Below the pieces are notes generated by a model. That model saw nothing but the letters and a program-made list of their open reading frames with translations. It ran no database searches and was not told the DNA's origin. A program made the translations under genes and the position numbers. This document shows, piece after piece, positions 17,025-24,101 of a stretch of 64,000 bases of DNA. Numbering within the stretch: the first letter of the stretch is position 1; each line of letters starts with the position of its first letter. Source of the DNA: Bacteroidia bacterium (lineage in GTDB: Bacteria > Bacteroidota > Bacteroidia > UKL13-3); NCBI GenBank assembly GCA_025454875.1, contig JALONP010000010.1, positions 1 to 64,000 on the forward strand. The letters run 5' to 3'.

Positions 17025-19064
17025 TTATAAACTTAAGCGCAATTGCAATCGAATATCGGCTAACGATTGTCCTTTAACTTGGGTAAGCCCTGACCCAACT
17101 GCCTCTTGTTGGTAATATTTGGTGATGCTTGTTTTAAGCCAACAGTCTATTTTACGTGATGCTCGGTAATGTATGAGTGCGTAATACCGAACACCATTTC
17201 CTTGAAAAGCGGGAACAGCATATTGAAACAACACATCTTGTTCGGCTGCATAAATACGTGCTTGGTAATCGTCAATGGTGAACAGTGCCATCCTTGCCGC
17301 AAACGAAAATCCAGATGTGCGAGCCGTGTATTGCAAGTCTTGAAAAACCAATACACCCGTGTACTTCGCAGATTGTTGTTCGTACCTACTGCATTCCATT
17401 CGGCTTTTACCTTGCCATACGGGCGATAACGCATAGGTAGCATGGATACGCCATTGGGTTCGTGCCACAGTGGTTACAAATTGCATCTGTTCATTTAACA
17501 AAGACGCATTACGCATGGATGTTTCGTTGCGCAAACGAAAATACACCTGGGTATTTTTATTGCGATTCCATTGGCACTCGGCCAAAAAATCAGACCCACG
17601 TGATGGAGCGCTGATTGCGTATCTTAACCATGGCGACTGGTATAAATCCATATACAAGTTAAGTGCCCATCGTTTGTTTAATCCAATCATACAACCCGTA
17701 TACCATCCCTTTTCATTGCGCCCATCACTGTACTCTCCAAAAGGCTGAGCGTAAATTGCGGTGTATTGTTTACTGTAATTTCGGAGCACGCTTACCAAAC
17801 TTAGCTTTTGGTGTAAAGTGATGTTTGCACCCGCAATAACTGCTGTAGCCAAATATTGGTTCACTGCGCACTCACCAAAAAACTGAATACGCGATCGGAT
17901 ATAATTCCAATGGATGCCAGCATTGGATAATTGATTACCCCTAAAAGCATAACGCTGATAGGCTGCTGTTGCAGGTTCCATTCTTGCATCATAACGCGAA
18001 TGGGTAGCAGTAAATCCAATAGTTCCCATTTTATAAGAACGAACTGCATGCATACCCACAATGGTTTCCCACACATTTTTTCGGTTATCCCATTCATTCA
18101 AGGTTCGGTGTAATCCACTTGTTTGAATAGATGAAAAAGTAGATTCCGTGAACGGGTAACCTTGGCTGCGGTTTGTGGTCATGCGTTTATGCGATACCCA
18201 CGATGTGAGTGCTGCCTTGCGCCAAGCGTAGGTGGCAGCCATTCCGCGCAAAAAATCATTTTCATTTACCGAACGGTAAGGACGAACCGTTTGAAACGAC
18301 CGTTGCACATCCAGCACGTACGCACTTTTGCGAGGAGCCAATCCACTTGCAAATGTAAGTCCTTGGCCTGTGCTCACTTGGTAATCGCCAATAGCAATAT
18401 GCTTCCAATTACGCCATTGTTGCACATACAAATGAGCTGATTGAAAATCGTACAATACCTTTTGAGCAGAATTAAACCAAATCTCACCAGCATCCTTCTC
18501 ACCTGTAAATCCATAACTCATGCCTCCAGGATGTTGGTAGCGATACCGGGTTACTTGCCTATAGGATGGCCCTAAAAATCCATTTGCCGTTTGATAGCCT
18601 TTTGCCTGCTGCAAGTCGCGGTCGTAAGTTACAATAAGGTGATGTTTACCCGTATAAAAACGCTCTCGCAAAAGGGTGTATTTTGTGTTGCGGTCGTTGG
18701 CTGTTTCAACAAAAAAAGAAAGGTAATATACCGTTCGCTCGTCAATATTTTCAACCGCTTGCAATTCATATACTGATAAAAAATCGCCATACAGTTCACG
18801 GTGTTTGAGCAAGGCACCAATTACTTGATCGGAAAGCCAAAACAGCTGTTTCCAATCAGATTGGGTTGCACTGTTTAAATCCAATTTGTACTGCATAAAG
18901 TACGAAAGCTGATCTTGCAAATCGGTGTAATCAACAGTGGCTTCGGTATTTTCAATATACCGCTCTAGAATTTCGGCAAGTACTTTTTCTTTGCTACTTG
19001 ATTGGTTTTGCGCTTGTAATCCATAAACGCAACAACAAATGCCAATGAGTAAATAGCGTTTCAT
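17025..19064 (-). CDS. Helix-hairpin-helix protein with C-terminal outer-membrane barrel
   Basis: The real start is MKRYLLIGICCCVYGLQAQ (signal peptide), 62 codons inside the track ORF, giving 679 aa. Residues about 60-125 form a ComEA-like helix-hairpin-helix region (LDLNSATQSDWKQLFWLSDQVIGALLKHRELYGDFLSVYELQAV), a fold that binds DNA non-specifically. The remaining 500+ residues are alternating aromatic/polar strands typical of an outer-membrane beta-barrel, ending in SLADIRLQLRLSL. Its ATG overlaps the TGA of the upstream barrel gene (ATGA), so the two are made together. The HhH domain should face the periplasm. It may touch DNA or use the HhH for protein contacts. Confidence 0.8.
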   Translation of the reverse strand: MKRYLLIGICCCVYGLQAQNQSSSKEKVLAEILERYIENTEATVDYTDLQDQLSYFMQYKLDLNSATQSDWKQLFWLSDQVIGALLKHRELYGDFLSVYELQAVENIDERTVYYLSFFVETANDRNTKYTLLRERFYTGKHHLIVTYDRDLQQAKGYQTANGFLGPSYRQVTRYRYQHPGGMSYGFTGEKDAGEIWFNSAQKVLYDFQSAHLYVQQWRNWKHIAIGDYQVSTGQGLTFASGLAPRKSAYVLDVQRSFQTVRPYRSVNENDFLRGMAATYAWRKAALTSWVSHKRMTTNRSQGYPFTESTFSSIQTSGLHRTLNEWDNRKNVWETIVGMHAVRSYKMGTIGFTATHSRYDARMEPATAAYQRYAFRGNQLSNAGIHWNYIRSRIQFFGECAVNQYLATAVIAGANITLHQKLSLVSVLRNYSKQYTAIYAQPFGEYSDGRNEKGWYTGCMIGLNKRWALNLYMDLYQSPWLRYAISAPSRGSDFLAECQWNRNKNTQVYFRLRNETSMRNASLLNEQMQFVTTVARTQWRIHATYALSPVWQGKSRMECSRYEQQSAKYTGVLVFQDLQYTARTSGFSFAARMALFTIDDYQARIYAAEQDVLFQYAVPAFQGNGVRYYALIHYRASRKIDCWLKTSITKYYQQEAVGSGLTQVKGQSLADIRLQLRLSL

Positions 19065-19888
19065 AAGCCTGCCGGAAATGAGAGTGCGATATGAGGAGTG
19101 ACTCCTAATATTGGATGAACCACAGAAGCCATGTCGATATGCAAATTGTGGTAAACAATACGCGCACCAAAGGTATAGGACAATGGATAGGAACGTGCGC
19201 CCAAAGCAAGCTGAATCTGAGGATGCGCTTTGTAATACAAACCGCCACAATAACCTGCCCTTCGGCCTAACATCGGTTGTGTTTCGGCCAATACTTGAAC
19301 CTTATCTGATAGTTCGTATACAACCCCTAAACGCGCATGCGTTGCAATAGGTTCATTTGATTGTCCTACGTACGTACTCAACAATGGATTAACCAATACA
19401 AAACCAATTTGCAACTCTTTAACAGGAGCGTACCACGTTCCGACAGCAGGCACCAAAGCATGTGTAGCTCCATATCCTTCAATAGCCAGAACAGTATAAT
19501 TGGCTTGCACCCCTAAACGCCATTTGGGAGTAAGCAACTTAGCAACCGATAAAATCCACCGTTGTTGGTTGTACAACGCAAAGCCATTGTAACAAAAGCC
19601 CCCTCCAATTTGTACTTTTTTAAAGGGGACTTGCGCAAGTATAAAACTCTGTTGCAGTTTTGATTCGAGAAAAGGTTGAGCATGGCCGGCAGTAAATTGC
19701 CATCCTATATTGTGAGGCATAGCAGCAGGATTGTTGGCTATGGCAAACACCGAAGTGGTTGTTGCACAAGCACCTCCCGCCATCCAACTGTAGGCTCCTT
19801 GAGGCAGATCTGTTTGTTGAGCGAAGGAAATGCACTGCAATTGCACTAGCGCAAATCCACTAATAATGAGCTTATTAATGCGGCACAT
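19061..19888 (-). CDS. Outer-membrane beta-barrel-like protein
   Basis: A 275-residue exported protein (signal peptide INKLIISGFALVQLQCISFAQQ). The body is a series of amphipathic beta-strands with repeated G-x-aromatic turns (GGGFCYNGFALYN; WRLGVQANYTVLAI; IQLALGARSYPLSYTFGARIVY) and resembles PorV/PorP-type proteins (SVFAIANNPAAMP near the N-terminus is like the NPA motif of that family). It is translationally coupled by ATGA overlap to the HhH/barrel gene, so the two probably act as one outer-membrane complex. Function unknown. Confidence 0.75.
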   Translation of the reverse strand: MCRINKLIISGFALVQLQCISFAQQTDLPQGAYSWMAGGACATTTSVFAIANNPAAMPHNIGWQFTAGHAQPFLESKLQQSFILAQVPFKKVQIGGGFCYNGFALYNQQRWILSVAKLLTPKWRLGVQANYTVLAIEGYGATHALVPAVGTWYAPVKELQIGFVLVNPLLSTYVGQSNEPIATHARLGVVYELSDKVQVLAETQPMLGRRAGYCGGLYYKAHPQIQLALGARSYPLSYTFGARIVYHNLHIDMASVVHPILGVTPHIALSFPAGL

Positions 19889-19920
19889 GGGGTATTGGGG
19901 TTTGGTACTGTAAATGTAAG

Positions 19921-19950
19921 TTTCTAAATTGATATTTTAGTGTATTTTTG
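19921..19950 (+). promoter_or_regulatory. Probable promoter of the pyrophosphatase gene
   Basis: TATTTTTG at 19943-19950 matches the Bacteroidota -7 consensus TAnnTTTG, with a TTTC box at 19921-19924 near the expected -33 spacing. It lies 34 bases before the hppA start codon. Confidence 0.45.
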
Positions 19951-19984
19951 CCGACCTTAGAAAAAATAACTTTTAAACTAAATT

Positions 19985-22531
19985 ATGGAGAACGTAATCT
20001 ACTTAATTCCTGCACTTGGCTTAGTTGGATTGGCAATCATGGCGGTAAAAAGCGCATGGGTTAACAAACAAGAGTCGGGCGATGCAAAAATGACCGAGTT
20101 GGCTGGATACATTGCCAACGGAGCCATGGCTTTCTTAAAAGCTGAATGGAAAATTCTATCGTATTTTGTGGTGGTAGCCGCGCTTTTATTAGCGTATAGC
20201 GGCACCTTGGTTGAAACTTCAAGTCCAATTATTGCGATATCATTTATTATTGGTGCTGTATTTTCGGCACTTGCCGGATATATAGGCATGAACGTGGCAA
20301 CTAAAGCCAATGTTCGCACAACCCAAGCTGCTCGTACCAGTTTGGCTCAAGCGCTTAAAGTATCATTTACCGGAGGTTCGGTAATGGGTCTTGGCGTAGC
20401 TGGGCTGGCCGTTTTGGGCTTGGGATCGTTGTTTATTGTTTTTTACAATATGTATGTGGTAAGCACGGGTGCTTCGGTAAATGGTGTTGAAATGGAAAAA
20501 GCGCTTGAAGTATTAGCGGGCTTTTCATTAGGTGCCGAATCCATTGCTTTGTTTGCGCGTGTGGGTGGTGGTATATATACCAAAGCAGCCGATGTGGGTG
20601 CTGACTTGGTAGGAAAAGTAGAAGCCGGAATTCCTGAGGATGATGTGCGCAACCCTGCAACCATTGCTGATAATGTAGGCGATAACGTAGGTGATGTGGC
20701 CGGTATGGGTGCCGACTTATTTGGTTCATATGTAGCTACTATTTTGGCTACCATGGTATTGGGACGTGAAATTGTTTCGGCTGATAATTTTGGTGGGATT
20801 GCTCCAGTTTTATTGCCAATGTTAATTGCTGGTTTGGGAATCATTTTCTCGGTAATCGGGATGTGGTTTGTAAAAGTAAAAGACGATAAAGGAGATGTTC
20901 AAGGTGCTTTAAACTTAGGAAACTGGAGCTCAATTGTAATCACAGGTGTGGTTTCTTTCTTTTTAGTGAAATGGATGTTGCCAGAAACAATGGAAATTAG
21001 AGGTGTTGCATTTAGCAATATGGATGTGTTTTATGCGATTATTCTTGGCTTGGTAGTAGGTACATTAATGAGCATTATTACCGAGTATTATACGGCAATG
21101 GGCAAGCGCCCGGTACTATCTATTGTGAAACAATCAGGTACAGGTCATGCTACCAACATCATTGGTGGTTTATCTGTAGGGATGGAAAGTACCGTATTGC
21201 CAATTTTGGTTTTGGCTGCAGGTATTTACGGGTCGTTTGAATTTGCAGGATTGTATGGTGTGGCAATTGCTGCTGCAGGTATGATGGCTACTACTGCGAT
21301 GCAGTTGGCCATTGACGCATTTGGACCAATTGCGGATAATGCAGGAGGTATTGCAGAGATGAGCCAATTGCCTGAAGAGGTTCGTGGACGCACCGATAAT
21401 TTGGACGCTGTAGGAAACACAACAGCTGCTACGGGTAAAGGATTTGCGATTGCATCCGCGGCACTTACCTCACTTGCATTGTTTGCTGCGTTTGTTGGAG
21501 TTGCGGGAATCAATGCAATTGATATTTACAAAGCAAACGTATTAGCTGGGTTATTCGTAGGTGGAATGATTCCATTTATTTTCTCTTCATTGGCTATTGC
21601 AGCGGTGGGTAGAGCAGCGATGGATATGGTTAACGAAGTCCGCAGACAGTTTCGTGAAATTCCAGGAATTATGGAGTACAAAGCCAAACCTGAATACGAA
21701 AAATGTGTAGCTATTTCAACCAAAGCTTCTATTCGTGAAATGATTGCTCCAGGAGCCATTGCATTGGTAGTTCCAATTATTGTGGGTTTTGCTTTTGGAC
21801 CAGAAGTATTAGGTGGTTTACTTGCAGGCGTAACTGTAAGTGGAGTGTTAATGGGAATGTTCCAAAGCAACGCTGGTGGTGCATGGGACAATGCTAAAAA
21901 ATCGTTTGAGAAAGGGGTAGTGATTAATGGCGAAACATTCTACAAAAAATCAGAACCGCACAAAGCTTCTGTAACTGGAGATACCGTTGGTGATCCATTT
22001 AAAGATACTTCAGGACCCTCAATGAATATCTTGATTAAATTGATGTCGATTGTGTCGTTAATTATAGCACCACATATTGCTGTGGAAGGTGGACACCATG
22101 GAGACAAAATGATGCATGGCGAAAAAATGGAATGCTGCACCCCTGGAGGAGACATGAGCATGGAAGGCTGCGAGATGATGATGGGCAAATGCGAAATGTC
22201 AAAATGCAAAACCATGACCAAAGAAGAGTGTGCTGCTTATTGCGATGAAATGGGATGCACTCCTGAGGAGAAAGCAAAATGCTTAAGCATGTATGGTGCT
22301 GATGGAAAAATAGATGAAGCCAAAATCAAAGAGCTTTGTGAAAAAGAAATGTGCAAGGCTAATAAAATACCAGGCGCAAATGCACAATCTGAAAACTGTG
22401 ACAAAGGATGCAAAACCGCTGAAGAGTGCGCCAAAACCTGTGACGATAAATGTGTAGCTTCACACAATGAAGGCAAAGGATGCTGCACAACTGGCGAAAG
22501 CAATCATTGCGAACCAAAAAAGGAAATGTAG
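19985..22531 (+). CDS. hppA: Membrane-bound ion-pumping pyrophosphatase with Cys/Met-rich tail
   Basis: Residues 1-700 are a standard 16-helix membrane pyrophosphatase that couples PPi hydrolysis to Na+ and/or H+ export. Catalytic loops are intact: GGGIYTKAADVGADLVGKVEAGIPEDDVRNPATIADNVGDNVGDVAGMGADLF and GDTVGDPFKDTSGPSMNILIKL. The segment GNTTAATGKGFAIASA has Ala where potassium-independent pumps have Lys, so it should be K+-dependent, a class that includes Na+- and Na+/H+-pumps. The oddity is a 149-residue extension (700-848), hydrophilic, with about 19 Cys and many Met, His and Glu (MECCTPGGDMSMEGCEMMMG). By family topology it would lie outside the cytoplasm. A strong terminator follows. 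Confidence 0.95.
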   Translation: MENVIYLIPALGLVGLAIMAVKSAWVNKQESGDAKMTELAGYIANGAMAFLKAEWKILSYFVVVAALLLAYSGTLVETSSPIIAISFIIGAVFSALAGYIGMNVATKANVRTTQAARTSLAQALKVSFTGGSVMGLGVAGLAVLGLGSLFIVFYNMYVVSTGASVNGVEMEKALEVLAGFSLGAESIALFARVGGGIYTKAADVGADLVGKVEAGIPEDDVRNPATIADNVGDNVGDVAGMGADLFGSYVATILATMVLGREIVSADNFGGIAPVLLPMLIAGLGIIFSVIGMWFVKVKDDKGDVQGALNLGNWSSIVITGVVSFFLVKWMLPETMEIRGVAFSNMDVFYAIILGLVVGTLMSIITEYYTAMGKRPVLSIVKQSGTGHATNIIGGLSVGMESTVLPILVLAAGIYGSFEFAGLYGVAIAAAGMMATTAMQLAIDAFGPIADNAGGIAEMSQLPEEVRGRTDNLDAVGNTTAATGKGFAIASAALTSLALFAAFVGVAGINAIDIYKANVLAGLFVGGMIPFIFSSLAIAAVGRAAMDMVNEVRRQFREIPGIMEYKAKPEYEKCVAISTKASIREMIAPGAIALVVPIIVGFAFGPEVLGGLLAGVTVSGVLMGMFQSNAGGAWDNAKKSFEKGVVINGETFYKKSEPHKASVTGDTVGDPFKDTSGPSMNILIKLMSIVSLIIAPHIAVEGGHHGDKMMHGEKMECCTPGGDMSMEGCEMMMGKCEMSKCKTMTKEECAAYCDEMGCTPEEKAKCLSMYGADGKIDEAKIKELCEKEMCKANKIPGANAQSENCDKGCKTAEECAKTCDDKCVASHNEGKGCCTTGESNHCEPKKEM

Positions 22532-22548
22532 TAACAGTATCAATATTT

Positions 22549-22587
22549 AAAAAATCCTGCTTCAACCATGAAGCAGGATTTTTTTTG
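22549..22587 (+). terminator. Terminator after hppA
   Basis: AAAAAATCCTGCTTC, loop AACCAT, GAAGCAGGATTTTTTTT. It is symmetrical enough to work on both strands and insulates hppA from the converging lipoprotein gene. Confidence 0.92.
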
Positions 22588-22641
22588 TTCATATCCTAAC
22601 CCCTAAACGAGTCTTTTGAAATTTATGAGTAAACCAGAGAG

Positions 22642-23262
22642 CTAAAACAACTCCGTAATATAAACACCCCCGTGGTTATAGTAAATCAAACCAACTGAAT
22701 CATTGACGTATGCTTCAAAATAGTTGTTCACTTGGCATTTGTGAACATGCGTATACGTCTTATTGTTTAAGGTATAATTACCAATATAGGTTTTGGCGTT
22801 TGGATCTCTAAAATCCTTTAATGCAATTTTCACATAACCCCATACTGGCATTTGGAATTCTAGTGAATCATGAATATAGTCATAGGTAATAAAATAATTA
22901 AACCTACTATACGGACTCGAAAGACTCGCAACTACGATTTTATAATAGTTCACTGTATAAGTACACAAACCATCTTTTGATTTTTTCAAACATTTAGAGT
23001 GTATAACACTACCTTTTTGCGGTTGACTGAAATTTAAATAAGATTCGCGTGCGCCTGGGTACTCAGTAACACGAATTGAGTCTCCTCTTCTTTCTGAGAA
23101 ATACCTATAACGATTCAATTGTTCGTCTGTAGGATCTAAGGTAATGGTAATTGGCTCTTCTATGTCTGCAATTTTATCCTTGCAAGCGTGCAGCGCCAAT
23201 GCAAATACATTGAATAATAAAATAGGAGCAATTTGTTTTACAAGAATGATAGGAGTTTTCAT
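22642..23262 (-). CDS. Hypothetical lipoprotein, 206 aa
   Basis: An exported protein with a lipoprotein-type N-terminus (ILLFNVFALALHACKDK, Cys about residue 27). No known domain. The sequence is beta-rich with many Tyr (YTVNYYKIVVASLSSPYSRFNYFITYDYIHD), suggesting a lipocalin-like or jelly-roll fold on the periplasmic face. Transcribed in the same direction as, and 74 bases downstream of, the GLPGLI gene; cotranscription is possible. Function unknown. Confidence 0.6.
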   Translation of the reverse strand: MKTPIILVKQIAPILLFNVFALALHACKDKIADIEEPITITLDPTDEQLNRYRYFSERRGDSIRVTEYPGARESYLNFSQPQKGSVIHSKCLKKSKDGLCTYTVNYYKIVVASLSSPYSRFNYFITYDYIHDSLEFQMPVWGYVKIALKDFRDPNAKTYIGNYTLNNKTYTHVHKCQVNNYFEAYVNDSVGLIYYNHGGVYITELF

Positions 23263-23336
23263 AAGGGTAGTAGGTTAAAGTATTAAACGATTGTGCAGAA
23301 AATCATATGAGTAAAGATAACCACAATTATTCAAAA

Positions 23337-24101
23337 CTAAAACATGGCCCGCCAATACAATTTACCGGCATAATCTTCCCAATCTTTAAATGCTTCGAGC
23401 AATTCCTTGGTGTACTCGTTAACGGGAATGGGCTTTGACTTGCGTTTTGCGGCAGGTACCTGCAACTCTATTGGTGTTACAACCGTATTTTGTACCGAAG
23501 TGGCGAACAAGGTATAATGGATTCGTGGAATCACAATTCCCAAAATCATTCCTGGTAATCCATTAAACAATTCGGGACCACTGCTCACTGGAATTTCATT
23601 GGTATAAAAAGCAATCACATAAATGGAGTCGAACAAAATAGTGGTTGCCTTGCGGCAATTTTTACCAGCAATCTCGCGGTACTCGTTGGTGAGTTTCCAC
23701 TTTAAACTTGGAAGCGAATCTTCAATGCGGTAATCTTTTTCAAATACATTCTTCTCGGCAACAAATGTGCGTTGGTTCAGTGAAGTATACACCGTATTCT
23801 TGTAGGCTACCCTAAACCAACGTTGGTTAAATGGCGCCTCATCCTCTAGGGTCATTTTATACATTGTTTGGGTGGTGTTAAATGCCAATTCAAACTGATC
23901 AATTCGGTATTTAGGTGCTATCTTAAGCATTTCTTCGTACCATGTACTCGGTTCGTCTTCGGCCTTTTGCTCATCTTGAATTAACTTATGCATATTCTCT
24001 TTGCGCTCAAACACAATTTTACCTTGCAATACAAGTTGTTGGGCTAATGTTAGTTGCGCAAGCCCTAACATGAGTAGCAACGATAATAAACGCTTATTCA
24101 T
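23337..24101 (-). CDS. GLPGLI-family exported protein
   Basis: I start at MNKRLLSLLLMLGLAQLTLAQQ, a clean signal peptide (254 aa); the track's extra eight residues lie inside the upstream gene. The family's namesake motif appears as NGLPGMILGI, in the context of YVIAFYTNEIPVSSGPELFNGLPGM. GLPGLI proteins are Bacteroidota-specific, periplasmic or surface, of unknown biochemical role, and often sit beside TonB-dependent-receptor-like barrels, as here. The gene overlaps the receptor gene by 8 bases. The sequence before the ATG, AGGAGGAGGTCAAG, looks like a Shine-Dalgarno but also encodes the receptor's last residues, so its meaning is doubtful. Confidence 0.88.
   Translation of the reverse strand: MNKRLLSLLLMLGLAQLTLAQQLVLQGKIVFERKENMHKLIQDEQKAEDEPSTWYEEMLKIAPKYRIDQFELAFNTTQTMYKMTLEDEAPFNQRWFRVAYKNTVYTSLNQRTFVAEKNVFEKDYRIEDSLPSLKWKLTNEYREIAGKNCRKATTILFDSIYVIAFYTNEIPVSSGPELFNGLPGMILGIVIPRIHYTLFATSVQNTVVTPIELQVPAAKRKSKPIPVNEYTKELLEAFKDWEDYAGKLYWRAMF

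Noticed and set aside
20443-20844. 133-aa minus-strand ORF inside hppA, and similar long antisense ORFs there (20433-20729, 21526-21891)
   Set aside because: They mirror the alanine/glycine-rich membrane helices of the pyrophosphatase; the plus-strand gene is certain and the antisense products are low-complexity shadows.
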